64,000 nucleotides of DNA from Rhizosphaericola sp047606825 (lineage in GTDB: Bacteria; Bacteroidota; Bacteroidia; Chitinophagales; Chitinophagaceae). The translations under genes and the position numbers were made by a program. Of this stretch, positions 1 through 9,368 are shown piece by piece; position 1 is the first letter of the stretch; each line of letters opens with the position of its first letter. The DNA lies in the NCBI GenBank assembly GCA_047606825.1, contig JASGDY010000092.1, positions 69,827 through 133,826 of the forward strand, given 5' to 3'. The notes beneath the pieces were generated by a model. It did not search any database and was not told the DNA's origin. It worked only from the letters and a program-made list of their open reading frames with translations.

Positions 1-243
1 ATCGTCATACGTGGTGCGACTCCGCATTTCGACTACGTATGCAAAATCGTCAGCGAGGGCGTGACGCAGCTCAATATGACACTCAACGTGCCGACCATTT
101 TCGGTGTATTGACCGTCGAAAACGAGGAACAGGTACTGGAGCGTACCGGCGGCAAAGACGGCCACAAAGGCGAGGAAGCCGCCATTACCGCACTCAAAAT
201 GATTGCCTACAACCGTAAGCTGCGCACACAATCGGAAGGTTAG
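1..243 (+). CDS. ribH: 6,7-dimethyl-8-ribityllumazine synthase, C-terminal part
   Basis: Lumazine synthase condenses 5-amino-6-ribitylaminouracil with 3,4-dihydroxy-2-butanone 4-phosphate in the penultimate step of riboflavin synthesis, in the cytoplasm. The window opens inside the gene, in frame from base 1. The first visible residues, IVIRGATPHFDYVC, match the conserved GxVIRGxTxHxDYV segment of the family, followed by the typical NVPTIFGVLTVEN strand. About 80 C-terminal residues are present, so roughly half of the usual 150-160 residue protein lies upstream of the window. The end is normal (TAG at 241-243). Identification is by motif and is strong. Confidence 0.93.
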   Translation: MVIRGATPHFDYVCKIVSEGVTQLNMTLNVPTIFGVLTVENEEQVLERTGGKDGHKGEEAAITALKMIAYNRKLRTQSEG

Positions 244-362
244 CCACAAGTTGAGTTGCAGTTTATATGTTGGCGTACGGGTGTCCCAACAGCCCAAAAC
301 TTCTAACCTCGCGCTTCATACGATCTTACCAAATTATCTAATCATCAAATTACCGAATCGTC

Positions 363-779
363 ATGGCACATTGGTTAATCAAATCGGAACCGTTCAAATA
401 CAGTTGGGACCAGTTCGTAAAGGACAAATCCACGTTTTGGGACGGCGTGCGCAACTATCAGGCGCGCAATAATCTCCAGTCGATGAAAAAAGGCGACGAG
501 GCTTTCTTTTACCACAGCAACGAGGGCAAGGAAATCGTCGGCATCGCCAAAGTCGTCAAGGAAGCCTATCAGGACCCGACAACGGAAGATCCAAGATGGG
601 TCGTCGTGGACTTCAAAGCGGTAAAACCGTTGAAGCATCCCGTCCCGCTGGAAATCATCAAGGAACACAGTGCTCTGCAAGGCATGGCATTGGTGCGGCA
701 GCAACGCCTTTCCGTAAGTCCCGTGACCGACAAGGAATGGGAAACCATATTGGCATTGTCGGAACAAAAGGATATTTGA
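363..779 (+). CDS. EVE domain protein
   Basis: Single-domain EVE protein of 138 residues, the usual length for bacterial stand-alone members. EVE domains belong to the PUA-like fold and are thought to bind modified nucleobases. The start MAHWLIKSEPFKYSWDQF and the following WDGVRNYQARNNL and GDEAFFYHS segments are the family hallmarks. The conserved LALVRQQRLSV-type strand near the C-terminus is present as MALVRQQRLSVSPV. There is no restriction or other defence gene next to it; its neighbours are ribH and a secreted protease, so a housekeeping role is more likely than a defence role. The target base is unknown. Confidence 0.88.
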   Translation: MAHWLIKSEPFKYSWDQFVKDKSTFWDGVRNYQARNNLQSMKKGDEAFFYHSNEGKEIVGIAKVVKEAYQDPTTEDPRWVVVDFKAVKPLKHPVPLEIIKEHSALQGMALVRQQRLSVSPVTDKEWETILALSEQKDI

Positions 780-897
780 TGGAAGATTTATGAGTTGAGA
801 AAGCATCTCCTTTAGTTTAATTTAAAAAAACTAATTTTCCCATCACATATCGGAAAACTGCCTATTTTTAATTTTCGTTATAACAACAAGAAAAAGA

Positions 898-2559
898 ATG
901 AATTACGGAAAAACCACCGCAGCCGTCATTGCGCTTGCACTTTGCAGTTCGGCTTTTGCACAAACCACAACCGACGATAAAGCTTGGTACCAGAAAGATT
1001 TGCAGACCGACTCCCTTTACGGTATCAGTTTGCAAAAAGCATACGACTTCGTAAAAGGTAAAAAATCCCAACAGATCATCGTTGCCGTCATCGACGGTGG
1101 TATCGACACCACACACGAAGACCTCAAATCCGTATTGTGGCACAACCCGAAAGAAATCCCCGGCAACAACAAGGACGACGAAAAAAACGGTTATGTGGAC
1201 GACCTTTACGGTTGGAATTTCCTCGGCAATGCCGACGGAAAGGACGTGAACAAGGAAGCGGAGGAAAAATACCGCGTGTATTACAGATTCAAGGATTGTT
1301 TCGGAGGCAAGTCCATCGACACCAATACCTTGTCCAAAGTCGACAAATACGAATACCTCGCTTGGAAACGCGCGGCCGACGAGATTGCCGACCCTAAAAA
1401 ATCCAGCGAAGACGCACAGATGGCGGCTATGATGACGCAGATATACGCGCAGATGCATCCCGCCGATTCCGTCTTGCGGAAGGCAATGGGCAAGCCCGAA
1501 TATACACTGGGCGAGCTGGCACAATATACACCGTCGTCCGACACGGTCGTTAGGGCTAAAAGTGCGTTGCTCTATCTCCAACAGATGATTCCCAGTTTCA
1601 CAAGCGAAACAACCAATACGGAAATCATGACCGGCATGGCATCTGAACGCGACAAATACCAAAAAGCGACCGAAGCCCGCGAAAAAGCACCTGAACCGGT
1701 ACGGCAGGAGACTGTCAAGGATGACTATGGCAACTTCAAGGACAGCCATTACGGCAATCCCGACGTGTACGGTGGCGACCCGATGCACGGCACGCACGTT
1801 TCCGGTATTATCGCGGCGACACGCAACAACGGTATCGGTATGGACGGTATTGCCGACAATGTCAAGATTCTTTCCGTGCGTGCCGTTCCCGATGGGGACG
1901 AGTACGACAAGGATATCGCACTGGCCATCCGGTATGCCGTGGACAATGGCGCAAAAGTCATCAATATGAGTTTTGGCAAACCTTTTTCGCCAGAGAAATA
2001 TTGGGTGGACAGCGCTTTTGTCTATGCGTTGCAGCATGATGTCTTGTTGGTACACGCGGCAGGCAACGAAGGTGAAAATACGGACAGCACCTACAATTAC
2101 CCCAACGGGGACTTGATATTCTATCCAGGAAAGACGGCCAGTAATCTTATTACCGTTGGTGCTAGCGGCGACCCGCATATTGGCGGCAAAACGGAAGAAG
2201 CGTTCGCTGCCAGTTTCAGTAATTATGGTAAAGCCACCGTTGACGTGTTTGCGCCTGGCGTCAGGATATATTCCACCGTTCCTAAAGGCAACAAATACGC
2301 TTATCTGCAAGGAACAAGTATGGCGTCGCCCGTCGTCGCAGGTGTCGCGGCGTTGATACGTTCCTATTACCCCAAACTCTCTGCGGAACAGGTCAAATAT
2401 GCCATCGTCAACTCCGTCGTGAAACCCAACAAGTTTACGCGGTTGCCCGGAACGCCGGATACACAGGTACCGTTTGAGGATTTATCTGTTTCGGGTGGTA
2501 TCGTCAACGCCTACAATGCGCTGAAACTCGCCGCTACCCTGAAACCGGAGAAAAAATAG
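898..2559 (+). CDS. secreted S8 family serine peptidase (subtilisin-like)
   Basis: Subtilase of 553 residues with an N-terminal signal peptide ending near AFAQ (residue 22), so it is exported. The catalytic triad is visible: Asp66 in VAVIDGGID, His297 in HGTHVSG and Ser474 in GTSMASP, with the oxyanion Asn390 in HAAGNEG. The gap between Asp and His is about 230 residues, far longer than in classical subtilisins. The insert (residues about 90-290) is rich in charged residues and Met/Gln/Ala helices and carries no domain I recognise. There is no visible propeptide domain and no C-terminal sorting domain. Downstream a hairpin at 2577-2632 separates it from the convergent ABC ATPase gene. Confidence 0.93.
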   Translation: MNYGKTTAAVIALALCSSAFAQTTTDDKAWYQKDLQTDSLYGISLQKAYDFVKGKKSQQIIVAVIDGGIDTTHEDLKSVLWHNPKEIPGNNKDDEKNGYVDDLYGWNFLGNADGKDVNKEAEEKYRVYYRFKDCFGGKSIDTNTLSKVDKYEYLAWKRAADEIADPKKSSEDAQMAAMMTQIYAQMHPADSVLRKAMGKPEYTLGELAQYTPSSDTVVRAKSALLYLQQMIPSFTSETTNTEIMTGMASERDKYQKATEAREKAPEPVRQETVKDDYGNFKDSHYGNPDVYGGDPMHGTHVSGIIAATRNNGIGMDGIADNVKILSVRAVPDGDEYDKDIALAIRYAVDNGAKVINMSFGKPFSPEKYWVDSAFVYALQHDVLLVHAAGNEGENTDSTYNYPNGDLIFYPGKTASNLITVGASGDPHIGGKTEEAFAASFSNYGKATVDVFAPGVRIYSTVPKGNKYAYLQGTSMASPVVAGVAALIRSYYPKLSAEQVKYAIVNSVVKPNKFTRLPGTPDTQVPFEDLSVSGGIVNAYNALKLAATLKPEKK

Positions 2560-2576
2560 TTACGTTACGGACGTAA

Positions 2577-2632
2577 AAAATAACCCCTGAATGTACGAAA
2601 AATGGAACCATTCGTTCATTCCGGGTTATTTT
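2577..2632. terminator. bidirectional terminator between converging genes
   Basis: Imperfect inverted repeat: AAAATAACCC on the left pairs with GGGTTATTTT on the right, with weaker pairing of the GAATG/CATTC parts inside. It lies between two convergent genes (subtilase and ABC ATPase) and has A-rich and T-rich shoulders, so it can end transcripts from both sides. Confidence 0.6.
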
Positions 2633-2688
2633 ATTCCTATGAAAATGGACCAATGTTTGACTGTATTTAATTTTCTCGACTTGCCTGC

Positions 2689-3393
<705 letters not shown>

Positions 3394-3401
3394 ACGCTGT
3401 T

Positions 3402-3695
3402 TTATTTTTGGATGACTTTGGGGACTTCGAAAAATATGCCGTCCGTCGCCGGAGCGTTTTTCAGCCCTTCGGTTCTAGGGATGGAACCTTTTACCATGTC
3501 TTCACGCAACACGTTGGTACGCGTGCTGATATGTAAAAGCGGCTCGACACCTTCTGTGTCCAACTCGTTCAGCTTTTCCATAAACTGGATGATTTTTTGC
3601 AGGTCTGACCGTATGACGGTTTTCTGTGCATCGTCAAATTCCAGACGAGAAAGTTCCGCTAGGTTGTCCACCAGTTGATCTGTAATCTCTATCAT
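3402..3695 (-). CDS. gatC: Asp-tRNA(Asn)/Glu-tRNA(Gln) amidotransferase subunit C
   Basis: GatC is the small subunit that stabilises the GatA-GatB amidotransferase, which converts misacylated Glu-tRNA(Gln) or Asp-tRNA(Asn) to the amidated form. The 97-residue protein begins MIEITDQLVDNLAELSRLEF, matching the family's N-terminal helix, followed by the FMEKLNELDTEGVEPLLH segment and a C-terminal part that includes LREDMV. I chose ATG at 3695 because the longer reading frame to 3728 only adds residues outside the family pattern. gatA and gatB are not in the window, which is common in Bacteroidota. A MacB-type ATPase gene follows closely. Confidence 0.9.
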   Translation of the reverse strand: MIEITDQLVDNLAELSRLEFDDAQKTVIRSDLQKIIQFMEKLNELDTEGVEPLLHISTRTNVLREDMVKGSIPRTEGLKNAPATDGIFFEVPKVIQK

Positions 3696-3830
3696 AAGAC
3701 AAAAGTACGGAATGAAAAACCACGGCAAGCCGAAATAGGGAAAAACGGCGTTTTTGGATTGGGAATGGTCGGGAAAAGGCCATGAAAGGCATGGAAGAAT
3801 GGCGTAATCGAACGATCTCGGGTCAAAGCC

Positions 3831-4553
3831 TTATTCCAAAAAAAGATAGTAGTCTCTCAACAATGCCGCAAACGCAGCATCATATTGGTTCTCTATATTA
3901 CGAATAGCCATTTCGCTGGTCCGCACGGGTTGTCCCTGTTTGGAAAAAAATAATATGGAACGGAAAAATCCATGTCGCGGCGATTGTCGGACCAATAGCG
4001 CATCTTCAAGAAAAAAGCCGTTTTGCAGGGCAATGTTTTGTGCATCTTCGTGTCGATGGAAAGGCAGCAGTAACGCCAATCTGCCGTCCGCAACCAGATG
4101 GTTGCTGGAAAACTGGAAGATTTCGGAAAGCGATAACTGCGTGGAATGCATCGCCGTGTTGCGTGCCGCATCACCCGAACGTAAATCTTTGTCAAAAAAC
4201 GGCGGATTGGACAGTATCAAGCCATACTGATACTGTACAGTTGTATTTTCATATTGCTGCAAAGCGCAATGATGGACTTGGATATTTTCCGCCCAAGGCG
4301 ATTGTTCAAGATTCTCTTTTGCCTGGAGATAGGCGTTTGGTTCTATCTCGATGGCGTCAATATGCGCATCGGGATGTTTCTGCGCATACATCAGACTCAG
4401 CAGCCCCGTGCCTGCACCAATGTCCAAAACCCTTGCCGCACTTATGTTTTGTGCCACATAAGCACCAAAAACACAGGCATCCGTACAGACTTTCATCGCC
4501 GCCCTCGACTGCCGTACCGTGAATCGTTTGAACTGAAAATAATCGTTGCCCAT
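3831..4553 (-). CDS. trmN6: tRNA1(Val) (adenine(37)-N6)-methyltransferase
   Basis: SAM-dependent N6-adenine methyltransferase of 240 residues (YfiC/TrmN6 family) that modifies A37 next to the anticodon of tRNA1(Val). The SAM-binding motif VLDIGAGTGLLSLM lies near residue 42-55, followed by the acidic loop IDAIEIEPNAYLQA, and the catalytic NPPFF motif (N6-amine methyltransferase signature) is near residue 115. The N-terminal FQFKRFTVRQSRAAMKVCTD and DACVFGAYV stretches are typical of the family. Stand-alone gene on the minus strand with no operon partner. Confidence 0.88.
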   Translation of the reverse strand: MGNDYFQFKRFTVRQSRAAMKVCTDACVFGAYVAQNISAARVLDIGAGTGLLSLMYAQKHPDAHIDAIEIEPNAYLQAKENLEQSPWAENIQVHHCALQQYENTTVQYQYGLILSNPPFFDKDLRSGDAARNTAMHSTQLSLSEIFQFSSNHLVADGRLALLLPFHRHEDAQNIALQNGFFLEDALLVRQSPRHGFFRSILFFSKQGQPVRTSEMAIRNIENQYDAAFAALLRDYYLFLE

Positions 4554-4626
4554 TTTACAAAAATAGAGACGGTTGATTTGATAATTCGGAAATTTGATAA
4601 TGAAGACCGAAAACCTACCACAATAG

Positions 4627-4902
4627 ACAGACTACCGACTGCTGCCCACTTCTATCACCTTCTCCATCGACGCGCAAAACAACAATGACCAAAATGTCTA
4701 TATCCAGTCAACACTGCTCAACGGCCAGCCCTATACTAAAAACTATATTACCTGTCAGCAAATGATGCCGGGCCGGACTTTCCGTTTGCAGATGGGCAAT
4801 GCGCTCAATACGAGTCGAGGCGCCAAGGAAGAAGACCGACCTTTTGCGGTTAGCAATAAGGCTATGGGAAGAATTTTTATGCAAAATAAAAATATCCTTT
4901 AG
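4627..4902 (+). pseudogene. remnant of a GH92 alpha-mannosidase, C-terminal end only
   Basis: After an in-frame TAG at 4624-4626, frame 1 is open to the TAG at 4900. The translation contains FSIDAQNNNDQNVYIQS, then LLNGQPYTKNYIT, then GRTFRLQMGNALN and finally KEEDRPFAV. This series matches the last part of family 92 glycoside hydrolases (the N..N.YIQS...LNG..Y...YI pattern and the closing G.K.EDRP.S). Only about 85 of the usual 700-plus residues remain, with no start, so the gene is a truncated relic. The tail runs up to 22 nt before the LolD-like gene, so a deletion probably joined them. Confidence 0.72.
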
Positions 4903-4924
4903 GTTTGTAGCTCAATCGGAAAGC

Positions 4925-5602
4925 ATGCTCAAAGCGGTCAACATACACAAGAAATACGGCGAACTGGAAGTACTGAAAGGCGTATCGCTGGAAATCAACA
5001 AAGGCGAAATCGTCTCCATCGTCGGTTCTTCGGGTGCTGGCAAAAGCACCTTGTTGCATATTTTGGGCACACTGTCCGCAGCGGACAGTGGCGATATCTA
5101 TCTTGACAACCAACAAGTCAACCAATTGAAAGGCAAGAAGCTGGCGCATTTCCGCAATACGCATATCGGCTTCGTCTTTCAGTTCCACCATCTGCTGCCG
5201 GAGTTCACGGCTTTGGAAAATGTATGTATTCCCGGTTGGTTGGCCGGAAAGAGAAAGTCCACAGTAGAGACAGACGCTGTCAAGCTGTTGGAAAGGCTGG
5301 GACTTGCTGGCCGCTTGGAAAACAAACCCGGACAATTGAGCGGCGGACAACAGCAACGTGTCGCTATCGCAAGAGCCTTGATTAACCAGCCAGCGATTGT
5401 TTTTGCAGATGAACCGACAGGAAACCTCGACAGCCAAAACGCCAAAGACCTGCACGACCTGTTCCTGGAATTGCGCAAAGAATTTGACCAGACATTTTTG
5501 ATTGTCACGCACAACGAGGAACTTGCCGACATGAGCGACCGCATCCTGCACATGAAAGACGGGTTGATTGAAAGTGAGATAGTGAATAGCCCGCTGTTTT
5601 AG
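4925..5602 (+). CDS. LolD-like ABC transporter ATP-binding protein
   Basis: ATPase of 225 residues with Walker A GSSGAGKST at residues 34-42, Q-loop FVFQFHHLLPEFTALENV, signature LSGGQQQRVAIARA and Walker B IVFADEPTGNLDS. FQFHHLLPEFTALENV closely resembles LolD, the ATPase of the lipoprotein-releasing complex LolCDE in the inner membrane. I set the start at 4925 (MLKAVNIHKKYG); the open frame to 4799 lies inside the GH92 relic and is not protein-like for this family. LolC/E permease is not next to it, as is usual in this phylum. The gene stops 24 nt before the converging adenosyltransferase. Confidence 0.85.
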   Translation: MLKAVNIHKKYGELEVLKGVSLEINKGEIVSIVGSSGAGKSTLLHILGTLSAADSGDIYLDNQQVNQLKGKKLAHFRNTHIGFVFQFHHLLPEFTALENVCIPGWLAGKRKSTVETDAVKLLERLGLAGRLENKPGQLSGGQQQRVAIARALINQPAIVFADEPTGNLDSQNAKDLHDLFLELRKEFDQTFLIVTHNEELADMSDRILHMKDGLIESEIVNSPLF

Positions 5603-5626
5603 CTGCGTGGCAAGGTATGCAATTTT

Positions 5627-6190
5627 TTATTGCTCCGGCATCCACTTGACTTCCTCCACCGCCAGTTGCTGGCCGACATGCCGTGCAAAGACAAAGAGGA
5701 AATCGCTCAGCCTGTTGAGGTATTGCAATATGTTTCCGGGAAGTGTTGGATAGCTTGTTTCTTTCAGGGCAATGGCAATGCGTTCCGCGCGGCGGCAGAC
5801 ACTGCGGGCAATATGTATCTGCGAAACGGTAGGGTGTCCACCCGGCAGTATGAAATGTGTCATCGCCGGAAGCGTCGCTTCCATTGCGTCTATTTTGTTT
5901 TCCAGTAATTCTATTTTTTCATCTTTCAGCAAAGGGATTTTCGGAGCGTTTTTCTTGTCAGTGTCGAGCGTGACGACCGCGCCGATGACGAAAAGGTCTT
6001 TTTGTATTTCCCGGAGAAAATGAATGTCGGGCTGTGACGTTGTCAAATCCGCGACGAACCCAATATGGCTGTTGAGTTCGTCCAGTGTGCCACAGGTTTC
6101 AATATGCAGATTTGCTTTGCTGACACGTGTGCCGCCAATAAGGCCCGTCGTTCCATTGTCACCAGTTTTTGTATAGATTTTGAAAGACAT
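5627..6190 (-). CDS. corrinoid ATP adenosyltransferase, PduO type
   Basis: ATP:cob(I)alamin adenosyltransferase of 187 residues, which makes adenosylcobalamin. The N-terminal ATP-binding segment KIYTKTGDNGTTGLIGGTRVSK is the PduO signature, and the later RSVCRRAERIAIAL and LQYLNRLSDFLFVFAR motifs form the cobalamin and subunit-interface helices. It is at the normal length. Adenosylcobalamin serves enzymes such as methylmalonyl-CoA mutase; none is in this window, so the gene is a stand-alone salvage function. Confidence 0.93.
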   Translation of the reverse strand: MSFKIYTKTGDNGTTGLIGGTRVSKANLHIETCGTLDELNSHIGFVADLTTSQPDIHFLREIQKDLFVIGAVVTLDTDKKNAPKIPLLKDEKIELLENKIDAMEATLPAMTHFILPGGHPTVSQIHIARSVCRRAERIAIALKETSYPTLPGNILQYLNRLSDFLFVFARHVGQQLAVEEVKWMPEQ

Positions 6191-6289
6191 GAGGTTGAAT
6201 TGGAAATTTTAAGATTTGAGAATGAAAAACAAAAATACCCCGACCAACGCTAGTAGTCGAGGTATTTTTTCCGTTTGAATGGTTCCTTT

Positions 6290-8671
6290 TTACTTTTTGG
6301 AAACCTGCATCGGGTTGACTCCGGAGGACTGTCCGCGTATGCCTTGCTTCATCTTGAAGATTTCCAGTTTGGACGGTTGCGTGACTGTTGGCCAAACGTT
6401 GTTGCTTTCGTCGATGTCGGCGGTTTCACGGTAAGGATCCAGTTGTATGGAGCTAACCTCTTTGTTCAATATGAACACTTTGGAAAATTCCTTTTCGTTT
6501 TTGCGCCAGATTTGGGCGGGGATGCGTTTGATTTCGTTCGTGCCGTCCTTGTAGTTGAAGGCAAGGATGACAGGCATCACGAGTCCGCCTTTGTTGGTAA
6601 AATGGAGTTCGTAGATGAATTTATTTTTCCACGCTGCCTGTTCGTCGGCACTGAGCGCATCTGCCGCAATCGTGGATTCCGGAATTCTGTAGGCCGAATC
6701 GTAAGGAATGATTTTCCTGTCGTATTTCCAGTAGAAGTCCTGCAAAGAGGTGTCTGTTTCGGTCAGGAAATGGATGTTTTTGTCCTGACGGTTGCGGATT
6801 TTGGATATATCGTCATACGGCGGGATGGCAGCCGTGTCGAGTTTTCCTGCGGGTTTCCGCATGGTGAACTGCCGACCGGAATTGTCGTACTGGAAAGCTT
6901 TTACGCTGTCCAGCGCAATGTCGCAAGGGGTGATGTCGTAAAACCAACCGCGCCAGAACCAGTCCAGATCTTCACCGCTTGCGTCTTCCATCGTGCGGAA
7001 AAGGTCTGCGGGTGTCGGGTGTTTGAATTTCCAGCGTTCCGCATAAGTCTTGAAAGCAAAGTCAAACAGCTCGCGTCCCATGATGGTTTCGCGCAGGATG
7101 TTGAGCGCGGTTGCGGGTTTGGAATAAGCATTGGGTCCGAACTGGACGATGTTTTCGCTGTTGGTCATGATGGGTTCCAACTGGTCTTTGGGCAGGCGCA
7201 TATAGTCCGTGATGCTATAAGCCGGACCGCGGCGCGAAGGAAATTTGTTGTCGTAGAGTTCCTCCGTCAGGTATTCGACAAACGTGTTCAGCCCTTCGTC
7301 CATCCATGTCCATTGGCGTTCGTCGCTGTTGACAATCATCGGAAAGAAATTGTGTCCGACTTCGTGGATGATGACGCCAATCATGCCGTTTTTGGTCGCT
7401 TCGCTGTACGTGCCGTCTTTTTCGGTACGTCCGTAGTTGAAGCAGATCATCGGATATTCCATACCGTTGGACGCTTCGATGCTCTGCGCGACAGGATAAG
7501 GGTAGTTGATGGTAAAATGTGAATAGCTGCGGATCGTGTGCGCGACCACTTTCGTGGAAAATCTGCGGTAGAGGCCGTAAGCTTCCTTGCCGTAAAGGCT
7601 CATGCACATGATTTTCTTGTTGTTGACATAAGTCGGCATGGCGTCCCAGATAAATTTGCGGGAAGAAGTCCAGGCAAAGTCACGCACGCTGTCGGCGTAG
7701 AAGACCCAGGTTTTGGTATTTTGGTCTTTATTGGCTTCCGCAGCTTTGGCTTCTGCCAGCGTGACGATTTCGACGGGTTCTTTGGACGTCTGTGCTTGTT
7801 GCCAACGTTTGTATTGCGCGGGTGTCAGCACCTGCTGGTAGTTCTGTCCCTGACCTGTCGCGCCGACGACGTGGTTGGCAGGAACGGTCATTTTGACTTT
7901 GAAATTACCGAATGTCAATGCAAATTCGCCTCTTCCGGTAAACTGGTGGTTTTGCCAGCCCTGGAAATCGCTATATACGCAGAGGCGTGGATACCATTGC
8001 GTCATGGTGAAGAGATAGTTGCCGTCTTCCGGGAAATATTCGTAGCCACCGCGACCGCCTTCGGTCATACGGTCGGAGATTTTATAGTGCCATTTGACGT
8101 TGAACACGATTTGGGACTTGGCGGCAAGCGGCGTCGGCAGGTCGATACGCATCATTGTTTTGTTGACGGTATAGGACAATGGCTTGCCGCTGGCATCGGT
8201 GATGGATTCTATTTTGTCGCCAAAACCGTTGTCGGCATCGGAGGTTTCCAGTTTTTTCAAGGAGTTGAGATCCGCCACTCCTCTTTTGCTGACGCTGGAC
8301 GGGTCTTGGTAGTTGGCATTGTTGATGGAACTGTGCTCGTTCTCGTCGAGTTGCAGCCAGAGATAGCTCAACGGTCCCGGGCTGTTGTTGAAATAAGTGA
8401 TTTTTTCTTCGCCTTTCAGCAAAAGGTTTTTTTCGTCGAGGATGCAGGCAATGTCGTAGTCGGCCCGTTGCTGCCAGTAGTTGGGTCCGACGTCGCCGCT
8501 TGCCGTTCGGTAGCTGTTGGGCGTCGGGAGTATGGTTCCCAACTGTTCAAATGCGTTGCCGTGGTTGGATGTCGGGTTGTTTTGGATGTTCTGCGCGTGC
8601 AATACGCCCATTCCCATCATGCAAAATCCGCAGCCATTAAGCAAGGTTTTGTAGAATGCTGAAATTTTCAT
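6290..8671 (-). CDS. M1 family metallopeptidase, secreted
   Basis: Zinc aminopeptidase of 793 residues with an N-terminal signal peptide ending near VLHAQ (residue 27), so it acts in the periplasm or outside. The zinc site is HEVGH at 436-440 with the third ligand Glu459 (DEG), giving the standard HExxH-x18-E spacing. The exopeptidase substrate motif reads SNGMEYPM at 402-408 rather than GGMEN, which is the usual form in the Bacteroidota subgroup. The C-terminal part after about residue 600 looks like a beta-sandwich. The gene overlaps the upstream HupE-like gene by 35 nt, so the two are translationally coupled. Confidence 0.92.
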   Translation of the reverse strand: MKISAFYKTLLNGCGFCMMGMGVLHAQNIQNNPTSNHGNAFEQLGTILPTPNSYRTASGDVGPNYWQQRADYDIACILDEKNLLLKGEEKITYFNNSPGPLSYLWLQLDENEHSSINNANYQDPSSVSKRGVADLNSLKKLETSDADNGFGDKIESITDASGKPLSYTVNKTMMRIDLPTPLAAKSQIVFNVKWHYKISDRMTEGGRGGYEYFPEDGNYLFTMTQWYPRLCVYSDFQGWQNHQFTGRGEFALTFGNFKVKMTVPANHVVGATGQGQNYQQVLTPAQYKRWQQAQTSKEPVEIVTLAEAKAAEANKDQNTKTWVFYADSVRDFAWTSSRKFIWDAMPTYVNNKKIMCMSLYGKEAYGLYRRFSTKVVAHTIRSYSHFTINYPYPVAQSIEASNGMEYPMICFNYGRTEKDGTYSEATKNGMIGVIIHEVGHNFFPMIVNSDERQWTWMDEGLNTFVEYLTEELYDNKFPSRRGPAYSITDYMRLPKDQLEPIMTNSENIVQFGPNAYSKPATALNILRETIMGRELFDFAFKTYAERWKFKHPTPADLFRTMEDASGEDLDWFWRGWFYDITPCDIALDSVKAFQYDNSGRQFTMRKPAGKLDTAAIPPYDDISKIRNRQDKNIHFLTETDTSLQDFYWKYDRKIIPYDSAYRIPESTIAADALSADEQAAWKNKFIYELHFTNKGGLVMPVILAFNYKDGTNEIKRIPAQIWRKNEKEFSKVFILNKEVSSIQLDPYRETADIDESNNVWPTVTQPSKLEIFKMKQGIRGQSSGVNPMQVSKK

Positions 8672-9305
8672 GTTTGTCGTTTCTGTATTTTATTTCTGTT
8701 TGAGTATTATTTTCTTTTTCGTTTTCTCCAAGCGGCCAGCGGTCGATGCACATTTCCAGTGCAAGTGCGGCAATCGCGCCGCTGACAAAAATGCGGGAAT
8801 GTAATCGGTCAATCCCCACTGTGGCCAGCAAAGTCAAAAGCGTCAATAGACAGCCGACAATCAGCAATTGTCCGACTTCCAGGCCGAGGTTGAACGCTAA
8901 CAGTTGTCCGACAATCTGCCGGTCACGCCCCAGCATACTTTTCAAAAGCGTACTGAACCCCATGCCATGTATGAACCCAAAAACCAATGCAAAATAATAT
9001 ATCAACGGATATCGGCGCCGCGATGGCCGTTCCTTTCGGAGGTCGGAGAGCGCTGTGACCAATATCGTAACGGCAATCAGAAACTCGGTCCACACCGTTG
9101 GAATGCTGATGATATTGAAAACGCTCAGTCCGAGTGTCAACGAATGACCAATGGTAAATGCCGTGACCAGAAGCAGTATCTTTTTCCAGTCTTTCCAGAC
9201 ATAGCGCAGACACATGGCGGTTATGAATAATATGTGGTCAATCCCTTTCCAGTCCGCAATATGTCCAATGCCCGTTGTAAAAAAAAGCCAGAAATCATCC
9301 ATCAT
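8637..9305 (-). CDS. HupE/UreJ-like membrane protein
   Basis: Polytopic membrane protein of 222 residues. It begins with GIGHIADWKGIDHILFITAM, which carries the His-rich GxxHIxxGxDHxLF motif seen in HupE/UreJ nickel or cobalt permease relatives; a second motif, FTIGHSLTLGLS, and FGFIHGMGFS follow in later membrane segments. About six membrane helices are visible. The protein ends in a hydrophilic tail (ENEKENNTQTEIKYRND). No hydrogenase or urease gene is nearby, so metal transport is only inferred. Its 3' end runs 35 nt into the M1 peptidase gene, suggesting linked expression, possibly metal supply for envelope metalloenzymes (speculative). Confidence 0.82.
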   Translation of the reverse strand: MMDDFWLFFTTGIGHIADWKGIDHILFITAMCLRYVWKDWKKILLLVTAFTIGHSLTLGLSVFNIISIPTVWTEFLIAVTILVTALSDLRKERPSRRRYPLIYYFALVFGFIHGMGFSTLLKSMLGRDRQIVGQLLAFNLGLEVGQLLIVGCLLTLLTLLATVGIDRLHSRIFVSGAIAALALEMCIDRWPLGENEKENNTQTEIKYRNDKHENFSILQNLA

Positions 9306-9368
9306 GACTACACTTGAACCGTAAAATTAAGGAAATGACGGTAATCCTGAATGTTTTTTGTTCGAGCG

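Noticed and set aside
868..2310. 480-codon open frame on the minus strand
   Set aside because: It lies wholly antisense to the subtilase gene, whose catalytic motifs are all in place. The Cys/Phe-rich translation is not protein-like.
6275..8662. Long open frames on the plus strand (415 and 374 codons)
   Set aside because: Antisense of the M1 peptidase gene, which has complete HExxH-x18-E and signal peptide.
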